Part shown: positions 22,635-34,153 of the stretch, piece by piece
Numbering within the stretch: the stretch's first letter is position 1
How the letters are laid out: the number at the start of each line of letters is the position of its first letter
NCBI RefSeq assembly: GCF_001625305.1
Contig: NW_017802380.1
Coordinates: 3,725,403 to 3,789,402 of the forward strand
Direction of reading: 5' to 3'
Length of the DNA stretch: 64,000 nucleotides
Source: Branchiostoma belcheri
Lineage: Eukaryota; Chordata; Leptocardii; Amphioxiformes; Branchiostomatidae
Notes under the pieces: model-generated
Seen by the model: the letters and a program-made list of their open reading frames with translations, nothing else
The model's database searches: none
Told to the model about the DNA's origin: nothing
Position numbers and translations under genes: made by a program

Positions 22635-25600
22635 ATGTTCGCGTGGCTCTTTTGCTCCGCGCGGGACGTGGAAGGTTCCCGGGTCCTTTTCTCAAGTACG
22701 TTCCTAGCGAGATGTCTGTTTGCTTTCCTGGCGTGTGAACGTGCGGTGACCGCTGGCGGCGGGCAGAACGGGAAAGCCGGGCCGGGGAGCGGCGCGTTCC
22801 GAGCCGGCGGGCTGTACCAGGCGTCCCGCCCGAGACCCGTCCTCGTGCTCGGCGGCACAGGCTTCGTCGGCGGCACGGCGGTCCGACTCCTCATCAAGTC
22901 CGGGGAATTCGACGTCACGGTCGTCACCAGGGGAAACTGGCCGTGGGATTCGAAGGCGCTGATTCAACCCCACGTCCGCCACGTCGTCTGCGACCGGACG
23001 TTCGCGTTCGGACTCTCCGACTGTCCGGCCTTGACCCTCATCCTCAGGAACACCACCTTCGAGGCTGTGCTGGACTTCAACACGTTTTCCGGAGAACAGA
23101 TGCTGGATTCCGTATCCGTCGTGAAGAACAGGGTTTCCGGATTCTACCTGTACGTTAGCAGTGATTCCGTGTACGACGTCTGCGACAGACGACACCTCGG
23201 GCCGACGCGGGAAACGGACGCCGTGAGGCCGAAGGTCAGTCTGTGTAGCCGCTACCAGATCCTACCAGGCTCCGGGAAGCGGCTGGAAAGAAGAAATTGG
23301 CCAAATAGAGAGATAACATGCCAGCGGAGATGGTCCGCTTAAGAGTACAGTTTGCCGAATTTGTATTATTTGGCCAATTTCTACTCTTTCCAGCTACGTC
23401 CCGAAACCAGGCCTCAGATTAAGCCTGTGTGTCTTTATCAGAACTTGCCAATCTCCAAGCAGATGTTGTAAGAGAAAAAAATCACCGTTTTCTTGCTGAT
23501 TTTGAAACGTTGCCATATTTTTTCCTTCCCAACATATGTTCGGAGGCAAGTTATTTGCCAGCCCGAGTTGGCCGGTGCGCCTTATTATTGTCAGCTTGAA
23601 TTGGTCCAAATTGGTTAAATCCAGGCCACCGACTTGTAAGGTCAGTAGGCTGAAGTCTTTAATGCGCTATGCAGGTCATTCTGGCCTTGCATGTTGTTTT
23701 CATAACATCGCCGTAAATTAAAAACACTCTTTCCACCACGGCTATACATGTAATGTTCAATATGTGCGCAAAACTCGACTTGCAAGCTTTGCGTTTTGTG
23801 CCTACTTTCTTTGAAACATATAAACATTTGATTGAATGTGAATTTTTTTTACGAAAAAAATTAGTTTCACCGCGAATACAATAGTCCTAGTGTTACGCCT
23901 CTGTGAATCGCGGAACGACAGTTTTATTTTTGCGGTTTTCGTGTTGACATCTCCACCATGAATTTATGACACCGTGACTAGGTCTTCCTTGTAAAACTAC
24001 CAGTGGACCACAGAATTGTCTCCACAGTGAAATAACACCACCGCGAAAGTAAATGTATTTACAGTACAGAACTGTACTTCAAACAGCGGCCACCCTGGTT
24101 GACTGCTTTTCTTCTGTCAAACCCGCTCCAGAGTCTCTGTTTTTCCCCAAACTGTTATTCGGAGAAACCGCAGCTGCCAGCGTTCACTTTGGTCGATCCT
24201 CTTGGGTATGAATACTAACTATTAATACTATAGTAACTACTACATATAGTAAAGATGTTCTAAAAATAGGGTAGGGAATATTGCATACATATAACACAAC
24301 ATAAAAGTTCTCTAGCTTTTTTCTTATTCCCAAAGGTCGACAACTGTTTGTGCATTGATCAGTATGGTCTACTAATATCCAAGCAGATGTGGGGTGTGTC
24401 AATTTTTTTACAGTCCTCCGCCCCTACTGCCAAAAACTTACCGAATTTCGTTTCTCCCAACATCTGCTTGGAGATTACGAACTGCCGTTTCCAGCTGACC
24501 ACAATGTACCCTTCAGTTGACCCATGACGAGCCGCCGTGGACATAGCTGGTAAATTATTATTATCACGTTCCCAGGATAACTCGCATATCGTTCCCCGGA
24601 TTAAGACAAGGGCGCGTCGAAACGCAAACGAATTATGACCAAGGTCAGAGGGTGATCACAGCGACACGCTTCGAACTAAGAAAAGAAAATAAATTCACAA
24701 ACCCAAAGGATTAAAAAGTTTCTCCCCAAGGTATCCATTGAACAAAATGCTCAATAAAAGTCGAGGAGTTGAGATGGTTTATTTGAACTAAATCTGCCAC
24801 TTTTTTGTGTAACCGTCTCGTCCTACACATATCACAGTTTTACATTACCAAACATAGAAGACAGCTTTTACAGTGTCACAGAGAAATACGTGCTTCAAAT
24901 GTTGTTACAAGGTCCACCCTTGCTCTTCTGCTTGACGTGTGTATACATCGGTTCTAACTCCGTCCATCCCCTGGCACTCGGCCTGGTTTTCCCTGTCGGA
25001 AACAGCCTGACATGTTGTTACGAAGATCAATCAATCACTAGCCGTGTGTTGGTATTTAATCAACCTAATGAGTGTGACTGACTATTATCAACACAGGGCG
25101 CTGCAGTTTTGTTTTCAAAGCTGTTTTATTGTCTTCTTATTCTGGGCGAGGGAGAAAAATAATACGACGACTGTTCGATCGAAACAGACTCAGCAAGACT
25201 GCTCTATGTCAAATTTGGGAGTGGAAATAGCGGGATGGCACCAAAGTTCCTGTTTCCTCTCTCTTTTCGCTTTCTTGCTTACTTTCAGCACGTCAGTTAA
25301 AAGTTGGCTGGATATAGTCAAGGAAAAACCCTTGGTATAGTGAATCCATCAGCCTTTGCAGTCACGTGATCACGATGTATGAAGTGGCCGCCATGTTGGT
25401 GGTTAAATACGCATTGTCACGTGGTAGATGTTTGAACGTTCTAAAATGCTCACTGTCCTCAAATTTAACAGGATTTGCCTCTTCGCATTTACTCAGAATC
25501 ACATGAGGAATATTTCCACTTTTCCAAACTTTTCCAACCGCGGTCGCCATCTTGGATCTGCTCACTCAACCAACATGGCGGCGGCGGCCATTTTGTATTG

Positions 25601-28600
25601 GAAAATTGTGTCATTTGCAATCAAACGATCTGTTGTGTGAATTGACAGAATCGCACCCGCCAGGATGAGCTGAACGACCGGGAGAGTTATGGCCACTGGA
25701 AGCTGCAAGGGGAGGAGCAGCTGATGAGGCAGCGGCAGGCGGGCGGCTTCCCTTACGTCATCCTCCGCCTACCTGACGTGGTCGGACCGCGCGACTCCAC
25801 GCACAGGTGGTGGATGTACCAGCTGTGGGTCAGATTCGCGCACCTGGTGCCGCTACACCTGCCGTTCAGCGTCAGGTACACCGACTTCAGCCTGGTACAG
25901 GTGAGGGAAGATGTCATTTTCAGACGATAGATTGGAAGCTTGAAGTATGTGTATACGTCAACGATGGTCATCACTTTCAGATGATAGCCTGGTCCATTTG
26001 AGGGAAAATATACGTCATTTTCAGACGACAGCTTAGTACAGCCTATACAGGAAAATACGTATAGTTACGTCGACGTCGTTTTCAGACGATAAATTGGTAC
26101 AGCTGAGGTGATAAAACGTTCGTCATTTTCAGACGAAAGCCCACAAGACAGGGGAAACCATGCCATATATATCATTTGCAGATGGCAAATTTCAGGAAGA
26201 TTGTTGGATAGTTTAGAGGGCACATCCTATTTGAAATTTAGAAATTGTATTTTCCAATGACAAAGACCTCCCGTGTGTCTTTTTGGCCCTAGATCAGGAA
26301 AAAGCTTTCGATAGGGTGGACCATGAGTTCATGGTCAGCATCCTGGAAAAGTTGGGCTTCGGTCCTGTGTTCAAGAGCTGGATTGCCACCCTCTATAATG
26401 GGGCGTCCAGCAATGTGTTAGTTAATGGTAACCTCTCAGCGTCTATCCCTGTCGAAAGAGGAGTGAGGCAGGGATGTCCCCTTTCCCCTCTCCTCTATGT
26501 TCTATGTATAGAACCCTTGGCGGCTGCAATCAGAGTAGACCCCCATATAAAGGGAGTTCACCTCCCGGGTGGTGCTGGAAAAGAGACGAAAATTGTACAG
26601 TATGCGGACGACAACACTATCGTTTTGTCAGACGATGAGTCCATCGTTCGCACTTTCCACTTGATCTCGAAGTTTGAATCAGGGACGGGCTCCAAGCTCA
26701 ACATGCAGAAGACCGAAGCATTGTGGCTTGGTAGCTGGAGGGGAAGGTCTGACAAACCTTTCCCTATCAAGAGATGGGACTCGACTTACCTGAAGTTGCT
26801 CGGTACCCCGGTGGGTAACATCCCTCTGGCAGAGGAGGCATGGCTACAGCGGTTCACCAAGTTTAAGGCCAGACTAGATCAATGGCGAGGAAGAAAACTA
26901 ACCCTGATGGGAAAGTCTTTGATTGTGAACTCGCTAGCGTCAGCCACTCTGTGGTACACGGCCTCTGTATATCCTCTACCGGCGAATGTTCGAAGCCGGA
27001 TAGAGAAGGAGATGTTTAACTTCATGTGGGATGGGAAAACAGAACTGGTAAAGAGACAAACCCTTCTCCTACCCAAAGACCAGGGTGGAGTTGGGCTGGT
27101 CTCTGTCCCCTTGAAGGCAAAGGCCTTAATGTTGAAGACCCTGAAGAAGGTTTTCACTGATCCGCAACACCCGTGCTCCTGCTTCTCCAAGTACTGGTTG
27201 GGCCTTGAACTGAGACGAATAGATTCACAGACTTGGAGTAATTCGGCCCCCACTCGATGGACCGGCCGCCCCACTACGTGGCCATTGCCCAGTATCTCAG
27301 GGACATCACCGTCCCAGTAGACTGGACAGCCTGTACCACTGCCTCTCTGTACAACACCCTTCTGGAACAGGCAAGCTCCCCGCCTAGATGTGTACAGTCT
27401 AACCCGCAGATCGAATGGGACAAAGTCTGGAAGGTCATTCACAATCCGCTGATCTTCAAGTGGGACAGGATGATTGCGTGGCACACTGCCCACAATTCCT
27501 TGAAGACGAAGTTAAAACTGAACTCCTGGCGGGGTTACTTGGCCAGTAGTGCTTGCCCTAGGCGGGGTTGCTCACAACCAGAGAGTGTGGCACATCTCTT
27601 CTGGGAATGTGCAGTGGTGGCTGAAGTTTGGATGTGGATGGAAGCCTTTATCCACAAACACTTGCACAGACACTTCCATGTATCCAAAACGTTTGCCCTG
27701 TGGGGCCTTGTCCCACAAGGTGTCCCGGCTCAGACACGCAAAGTATTGGAAGTTCTGAGTTCTATGGCCAAGTCCACTATCTGGCGTTCCCGGTGTCAGG
27801 CCGTTTTTGAGAGTAAGCACTTGACGGGAGCTGAAGTGTCCAAGTCCCTTGCATCATCAATGAGAGACAGGTTAAACCTAGAGTTCTCTCGCCTGGAGCC
27901 CGGAGACTTTTACAGTATTTGGGCAGAGGGACACTCCTGGGTTGATGTTGACGCCACGCATGTGACGTTAAAGTTCTAGTGTCCTTGAGTAAACCTAGCC
28001 TTTCTGCTAGGTCAAAATAGTAAAACCCAAAAAAATGATAAAATAGAAAATACAAAAAAACGTAGAGTAGCTTTTTGATTTGGATTTGTATTGTGGCGAT
28101 TGTGTCAGAGATATGTAAGGCCGAGGTGGAGGTGTATACCCGCCTCGCGCCGAATTGTTTGAACCAGTATGATACGTCATGTATATAACATACTTTTAAA
28201 AATTTTTGTCGTTTTGCTTTTTTTTGACCTATACAAAGCTTCGTTTGCAATTCTGCCTTACTTTGACTAAGGTCTCTTACTTGACATCTAGGTCGTATCT
28301 AGTATGTTTACTGTTCAGTTAATGATACATATGTGAAGCACTCCAAATTTATCTAAGACAGGTTTAGAAATGGCATGGTTCAAGGTTTCAGTCGGTTTGC
28401 CCGCACACGTGAACTTCTCACCCGGCCATTTCGGGTGGACGCTCTCTGTCACTGTCAAAGGGAAGTGAAGGGTCTTAATTTGGAGGTCAACAGGTCGGGA
28501 CTCTACCAGGCTTCAGAGGCGGCTGGAAGGATTAGTAATTGGCCAGATGGACAGATAACATGCCTGGGAGTTAGTCCGATAAGGGAGTACAGTTTGCTGC

Positions 28601-31600
28601 TGCCAGGAGCGGTCTATTTGGCCAATTTATACTATTTGCAGCCACTTCCCAAAGCCTGGGCGAGGCTTAAGTCGTGCAGGTCCTTATGAAATCATAACAA
28701 TGCCGTCTCTTTTACACGGCGATTTGATTGGTTCTTGTTGTAAAACAATCAAGGACACAACGCCCCCTCCCCCTCCGTGATCTTTACTGGTTCGTCCCTG
28801 TTACTGTACCTAAATTGAATTTAGCTGATAACGACCTTGTGCGGAACGCTGCGGCCGTTAAAGTGAACGCGAAATTGGGGCTGACCTGTGGCAGATAGCT
28901 GGGCGACAGTCGCCCTGCTGAGGCCACCGACTCAGAAAGCTGTCGTTACCGCGGCCGGGGGGCGATATTGGCCTCAAACTTCACACCACGGGGAACCTAT
29001 AACTGTATTATAGTCAAGTCATTCCAAGAATTCCAACCCGGGGCTCGGCTGGACAGGTTTGCTGGAACTAAAAACAAAATAGTTATAAAAATTAATCATG
29101 GGCACTACTTGTGCATATTCTAGATATCATTTGTTTTCGTTCACAAACGTGATCTGAACCCTAACAGCGTCGAGGTTGTAGACCAGGAGGGTTTTTTTTT
29201 GTGGCGGATCAGACGATCGACGGTCAGAAGAGCTGGCACCGTACGTAATGTTTTCTGTGCATCTTTTCTACACTGAAACGGGGCAACTAGGAAACGTCGC
29301 GCCATTCCATCATAACATCTGCTTGGAGATTAGAGACCTATTGAACATTGATGTGAGACTTGAGACGGTTTTTTCCACTACATGCGAAGCACGTATTGTT
29401 CCGAAATATTGAGCCCGAGTTGAAGAAAGAAGTCTTTAATTTTGCAACCTACAGTTCGCCCTAAGGCAAGTGATGGATGAATTGTTTAATTTATTGCGCT
29501 GAGGTTTAATACAGTTGAGATTCCTGCCCAGTGGGACTCCAGTCTCCCGCTGTCTGGTGCCAATCTGAGTCAGGTAGCCGCACCGGCGTCTGACAAATTA
29601 GAGTCACGGGGATCCGATGTACGGTGCGCGGGTTAGAATTATTACGGTACTTGTGGTAGCTTAGCCAGCAGGTCAGGCATGATGAAGGGATAGATCGTAA
29701 GAGAGTGATGCAGTGCGGACAAAAGACGGAGGGGTGGAAAAAGACGGATGGAATGACGGACGACGACCGCGGAGGGGCAGGGCGGGAAAAGGACGGACGG
29801 ACGGATGGAAGGAGGCCTCGAGGACGAATATGGCGGACTATGGAGAGACAGGGGACGGAAGAAATACGGACGGAAGACGGAGGAACTTAACCTGGGTGCC
29901 AAACCCATAGCACACTGGACACAAAGTATCTCAGTGAGCACCAGGATATTTTGTCCAGTGTGCTATGGGTTTGGCACCCAGGCTAAGAGGAACTACGTGC
30001 GGTGGAGGGACAGAAGACTGTTGGAAGGAAGGAGGGATGGAGAGACGAACGGGCGGGTTGATGGTCGAAGGACAGAAGACGCGCGGAGGGTCGGGGGGGC
30101 CAAAGTACGGACGGAAGATTTTTGGGCCCGAATTCGAAAAGAAAATACACGTGCATTGTTTCACATATACCAACGTTTTGGTGACTGTGTGTCGTCTTTG
30201 ACAAGAAAAGGAGAAGGCTTTAGTTATTTTTGGCAGAATTTAAAGACAAACCGTTCCACGGACGGTTTCAAGGTTTCCGTCAGTCATTGGGGAATCAGTC
30301 TTCGAGGAATCCTTATGTCCTCGGGCCAAGATCTGAGACAGTCTCTGCTTCAAAAAAAGAAGGGGGTCTTGGGAAAGGTCCTAAATCCTCTTCACGAGGT
30401 CCCCGGAGTGTTTTTAAGGTTTATCTGAAGACTGTGTTGAATGAATGAAGTATTGTGTTACGGGAAACCAGAACCAGCGTGAACTAACAACGCTACACAG
30501 GAGGCTGGAGTCCTTCAGAGAAATCAGTAGACAGATTAGACGTGTGTCTGAACTTGGGGAGCGGCATTGTCCTCCAGGGCGCCAAGGATACTTACCCCCA
30601 CTTGTCATTTTCACAGTGGGACGTACAAGTAGGTGTCCTGCAGTTTGAAAAAAAACCGGGGGATCGCCCCTGGCCTATTCACGGTAGCAAACTTTCACTG
30701 TCTTAGGAAAATGAACGTGTTCTCGTAACTTAATCTTCACAAGGCAGCAAGAAGGGGAAGGGGAGCAAAGACAAATACTTTGATAATGTTCATAATAAGC
30801 TAGTTCCTCGAAAACCGTGAACATAAAAATGCCACGAGAAAAAGAATCAGGAATTACAGTATCTGATAAACGACGAGGATTTAAGTATACATATTAAGAA
30901 CAGGTGCAGGTTTGAACGCAGCGGGGTTTCAACAATGTGGTCATGTGGGACAACCTGCGGTGTAAAGAACAATGTCACTTTTATCACGGACAAGAATCAA
31001 TTTAACAACATGACATTTCTTCCTAAGGCGATGTGCCAAGATTAACGGCTTTAGTGTTTTTAGAGGTTAAAGGAGCTTATGAGTCTTGGCAAGGTTTCTG
31101 TGGATCTGAATCAAGACGTAACCAAGATGCTATCAGTTCAGTCATCATGGTTTTGAAAAATGGAAGCACCAAATCGTTTAGTATGTTTAGGTCCTAGGAA
31201 TCTAGCATTGCATGTGTTGAACGATTCATAGTATGAAGAAATATCGGTTTACATAAACATGTATTTATAACTAACGTGTTATGGAATGTAGGTTGACATC
31301 TCAAAGCAACAGAGATATGCGTTCAGAATGGCCGAAAACAAGGTACACGTACATGCAAGGTCAATCTCTGTGTCGAGTTCAAGCGTAAGATAGAATTCTC
31401 TCTGGACTCTTCCCGTCTGTTTATTAGCCCCAGACAGCTTGTTTCTAAAAATAGTGCCGACCAGGCACGGCCTTGTCAACTCTTCAGCCACCTGGTTGAC
31501 TTCGAGATTTTACCCATTTTTCTTGTAGTCAGACAGCCAAATGTCAAGGTGGCGATGTAGGGTGGCTGACTCAGAATCGAAAGGTTCTGGGTTCGAATCC

Positions 31601-33416
31601 CTTGCGGGACCCTGTGATGTGCCCTTGGAAAAGGCCCTTTACACCTATTTCTTCACTTGAATCATGTGCAAATGAGTACCTAGCTTTGGTTAGGGACGTC
31701 TTCTCGGATAGGATGTAAAGTGGAGGTCCCGTGTTTGAGGAGAGCCGCACATCAAGCACGAAAAGATCCCACCATACTTATCGAAAAGCCCATGTGAGCA
31801 TCGCTGTGAGTGGTTCAAACCTTACAGTCCGGTGTCAAGTTTGGCATCTTAACGAGGTGATAGTCACCTGTTATGTCAAATGTGATAAATCTTGATACAA
31901 AGATGTTTACGTGTCATAAAAAAGGGACAGCAAATGTTACAATTTCCCTCCCAACATCTGCTTGGAGATTACCCGGCTGGCTATGTTGCTGAACGGTCGT
32001 CAGGCCTCAAGTTCTGGCGGGAAAAGTACTGAAATGGCCCACAGAGAGAAGCCAAATGTTTTCACAGACAATATTTGTGTTTCCGCAGATGACATTTGTG
32101 TTTCCGCAGATGACATTTGGTCTTGACATTCAACTCCCATCATGTAGTCGTAATGACCTTGCTACTTGACCTCTGTACCCCAGGGTCACCCTAGGTCAAC
32201 TCACACGGGCAATCAAACATCCTTTAACAAGGTTGTTAGAAGAACTCCCGTGTTAGCTTTTCTTTTTATCTCTAGCTGGTTCTACATATTTGAAGAAAGG
32301 AGTTAGGAAGACAGGGAGGGCTCTGATGTGTGTATACATGTATTTGGAGGTACAGTAGTTAGTTCAAGGACGTTCAAGTTCAAGATACAACGTCCATGAA
32401 ATTTCCCCTGCTGTCTAGTGTCGACTCCCGTTGGCTTGGCCCATCCCTCCCAGTGCATGCCTGTGTGTGGCCGGTCCCGTCAAACGAAGCGTCTGGTTTA
32501 CCTTTCAAACAAATGTCACGCACAAAGACTTGACTTTCAGCGGTTGAAGAAAGAATCAAACTACTGTTATTGTTTCCCAGCCGTGTTTATTGCAAGGATT
32601 GGAAGACGGCTAAGTGCTTTTGGGTTTCCGTGACCTTCAGGTTCGCCCCCATATGCATGTCCTGTGTCTGACCTTATGACCTCCTGTCATTCTGCCTGTC
32701 AACATTTCCTCCACACACGTGCTGTAAACCTTTCAAGTTCATCCCATTTCCTGTGTTCACACAATTCCATTGTGTCTAACATTTTTACTTTCCATTCAGC
32801 CTGTCAATTTTCCTCCACCCACCTTCTATCAACCTACTCTGTCCAGACTAACATACACAGACAAACATACACACAAACCCACAGCTCAGCTCCGTCACCT
32901 AGTACTTTTGTACCTATAAGTATACTACAAACAGTAAACTTCTGTTTTCCTTCTCCACAGGTAGACGACGTCGCCAAGGTTATCCTGGACATCCTGTTCT
33001 CCAACTCCTCCGTCTACGACCAGGCCTATAACCTCGCCTTTAAGGAGGCCTTCACTCTCAACTCCTTCTTAACGTCCGTGGCGAAGGAGCTCGGCGTCTC
33101 GGACGTCAAGTTTGACCAGCGGAACGCCGGGGTCCACTTCTACCCCGAGTCCCGGGCGGGAATTCTGGACACAGCCAAGGCGGAGGCCATGTTGGGGTGG
33201 AAGCCCACGCCTTGGGAAAAGGCGCTGCACAGAAACTGCGTGTTCTACGAGTACGTGATGACGCAGAGGACGTTTAAAACGTGCGAGTTGAAACACTTGG
33301 TGAAGACGTTCGCGTCGGATGTGGACAGTAGCGGCACGAAGGCGTTTTTACACATGTTGAGGGATATGTACGATATAGAGACAAGAGAGCTGTTCTGGTA
33401 CCACCAGGAGTTATAA
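22635..33416 (+). CDS. NAD-dependent epimerase/dehydratase-like protein (extended SDR), 435 aa
   Basis: Probable NAD(P)-binding extended-SDR enzyme or binding protein. Exons: 22635-23234, 25649-25900, 32961-33416; GT-AG, all phase 0. The ATG at 22635 is the first in frame and opens a hydrophobic segment with a Cys/Phe/Leu-rich stretch (about residues 1-35), suggesting a signal peptide or anchor. The Rossmann motif GGTGFVG is at residues 73-79. Catalytic-type residues are S175/S176 in YVSSDSVY and YxxxK as YGHWK (Y214-K218). The exon 3 part (AGILDTAKAEAMLGWKPTPW) matches the C-terminal substrate lobe of extended SDRs. It resembles the CSP41/nucleoside-sugar-epimerase-like group rather than a classical UDP-galactose epimerase; substrate unknown. 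A poly(A) signal lies at 33547-33552. Intron 1 begins almost directly with a MITE, and intron 2 (7.1 kb) holds a LINE, a SINE and MITEs. Confidence 0.85.
23261..23413. mobile_element. Foldback MITE (CCAGGCTTCGGGAAGCGG family), copy 2
   Basis: Ends CCTACCAGGCTCCGGGAAGC and CGTCCCGAAACCAGG, with TTGGCCAAAT and ATTTGGCCAA as inner inverted parts. It begins only about 26 bp after the donor of exon 1 of the epimerase-like gene. The interior (GAGATAACATGCC..AGTACAGTTTGC) is shared with the copy at 28501. Confidence 0.7.
24373..24477. mobile_element. 105-bp MITE bounded by the TCCAAGCAGAT ends
   Basis: The left end TAATATCCAAGCAGATGT and the right end ACATCTGCTTGGAGATTA are inverted copies. This is the clearest complete element of the dispersed motif family. 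A more degenerate one spans about 23449-23550. Confidence 0.65.
25889..26139 (+). repeat. Degenerate tandem repeat derived from the end of exon 2
   Basis: About four units of 45-60 bp, each ending in a version of GTCATTTTCAGACGA. The first unit starts within the last codons of exon 2 (CAGCCTGGTACAG) and includes the GTGAGG donor. Later units keep recognisable traces of CAGCCTGGTACAG. Confidence 0.7.
26230..28030 (+). mobile_element. 5'-truncated LINE (L1/Tx1-type) in intron 2 of the epimerase-like gene
   Basis: Non-LTR retrotransposon fragment encoding the palm and C-terminal part of a reverse transcriptase. It opens within the first catalytic block (LALDQEKAFDRVDH), then has RQGCPLSPLLY, the active-site YADD (in KIVQYADDNTIVLSDD), the KLTLMGKSLIVNSL thumb and a C-terminal zf-RVT-type zinc knuckle (CPRRGC..HLFWEC). 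The frame breaks once near 27260-27320 (26283-27320, then on to 27979), consistent with one lost base in a C-run. Endonuclease and RT fingers are missing. The tail has a CCTAGC..GCTAGG hairpin and A-rich sequence at about 27990-28060. Confidence 0.92.
26283..27979 (+). pseudogene. Reverse transcriptase of the truncated LINE, one frameshift
   Basis: Two overlapping open frames (26283-27320 and 27257-27979) together encode the RT palm, thumb and zinc-knuckle region. The intact YADD box and the single frameshift suggest a fairly young insertion. The missing N-terminus (endonuclease and RT fingers) makes it inactive. Confidence 0.9.
28501..28667. mobile_element. Foldback MITE (CCAGGCTTCGGGAAGCGG family), copy 3
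   Basis: Left end CTCTACCAGGCTTCAGAGGC, right end GCCACTTCCCAAAGCCTGGG. It shares the GATAACATGCC and GAGTACAGTTTGCT interior with copy 2. Confidence 0.65.
29888..29986. mobile_element. 99-bp hAT-like MITE with perfect 8-bp target duplication
   Basis: The inverted arms CCTGGGTGCCAAACCCATAG and CTATGGGTTTGGCACCCAGG continue through ..CACACTGGACA and its complement. GAGGAACT flanks it on both sides (29880-29887 and 29987-29994). Same end type as the elements at 748, 6395 and 8714. Confidence 0.85.
31546..31788 (+). mobile_element. tRNA-derived SINE
   Basis: The tRNA-like head has an A-box-like TGGCGATGTAGGGTGG and a perfect B box GGTTCGAATCC (31590-31600). A non-tRNA body follows (CTTGGAAAAGGCCC..CGTCTTCTCGGATAGG..GTAAAG..GAGGTCCCG), and it ends in CTTATCGAAAAG. 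It resembles the amphioxus tRNA-SINE type and shares its 3' half with 1594-1742. Not a functional tRNA gene: the acceptor stem does not close. Confidence 0.75.
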
Positions 33417-34153
33417 AACACAACCTCGGTGGCAATGGACAGGGAGAAAATGCAAGTAGTTTGGAGAGGTTTGTAGGTATGTTGTAGCAGTAGGGTGGGT
33501 CGTCCGTTGTTTATGTATGGGCGATGATTTTAAATGTGCTCGCAGCAATAAAACATGGTTGTATCCGTTGTATTTCTCTGTAATTGGGCATGTGGTGTGA
33601 CAGTCCTAATGGACTGATAGCCATCGAAAATTTGGAGGTCAGTATCCTAATCCTTCCAACGTGTCACTGATGAAAGAATCTTCTAGTAACTATAGTCAGA
33701 CTAGATTATTAGACCAGGGATTTAGACATTTTTACGATACGTTGTTACCAGTTGTTAAGTGATCACACACATTTTACATACACTATTACTGTTCTCAATC
33801 TGCAAAATATAAACCTTCACGGAGTCGCCTATGGACACTTGTTTATTTATTAATCCAGGGTCAAATATACTCAGGTAACTAGACCTGTTCATCAGGTATC
33901 CCTGTTGGTCAATTATCACTACACAAAAATTTGGATTTACCATTGGAAGTCAGTGCCAGTTGTAAACAATACTGGACTTCACAATGACAGTACATAAAAG
34001 TCATGTCCGGTAATTTCATTACCATTTTTACGTCCGAAATCTTGCTTGCGCTGCGTGTGACTTTTGAACTTTGGCCTGTGTCCCTTCAATGTCGTCTCTA
34101 GTCGGGTGATGTTTGAATAGGTCTGGCAAAAGCACGGAGTTGAGATCACTAAA
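33417..34153. other. Intergenic, epimerase-like gene to SDR gene
   Basis: Holds the 3' UTR with AATAAA at 33547-33552 and presumably the SDR promoter. Nothing else is recognisable. Confidence 0.6.
33547..33552 (+). promoter_or_regulatory. Poly(A) signal AATAAA of the epimerase-like gene
   Basis: Canonical hexamer 131 bp after the stop codon, followed by T/GT-rich sequence (TGGTTGTATCCGTTGTATTT). Confidence 0.7.

Noticed and set aside
25575-25640. ATGGCGGCGGCGG start in intron 1 of the epimerase-like gene
   Set aside because: Encodes only about 21 residues before a stop and overlaps nothing conserved.
31549-31612. Possible tRNA gene
   Set aside because: A and B boxes are present, but the cloverleaf does not close and it continues into a SINE body.
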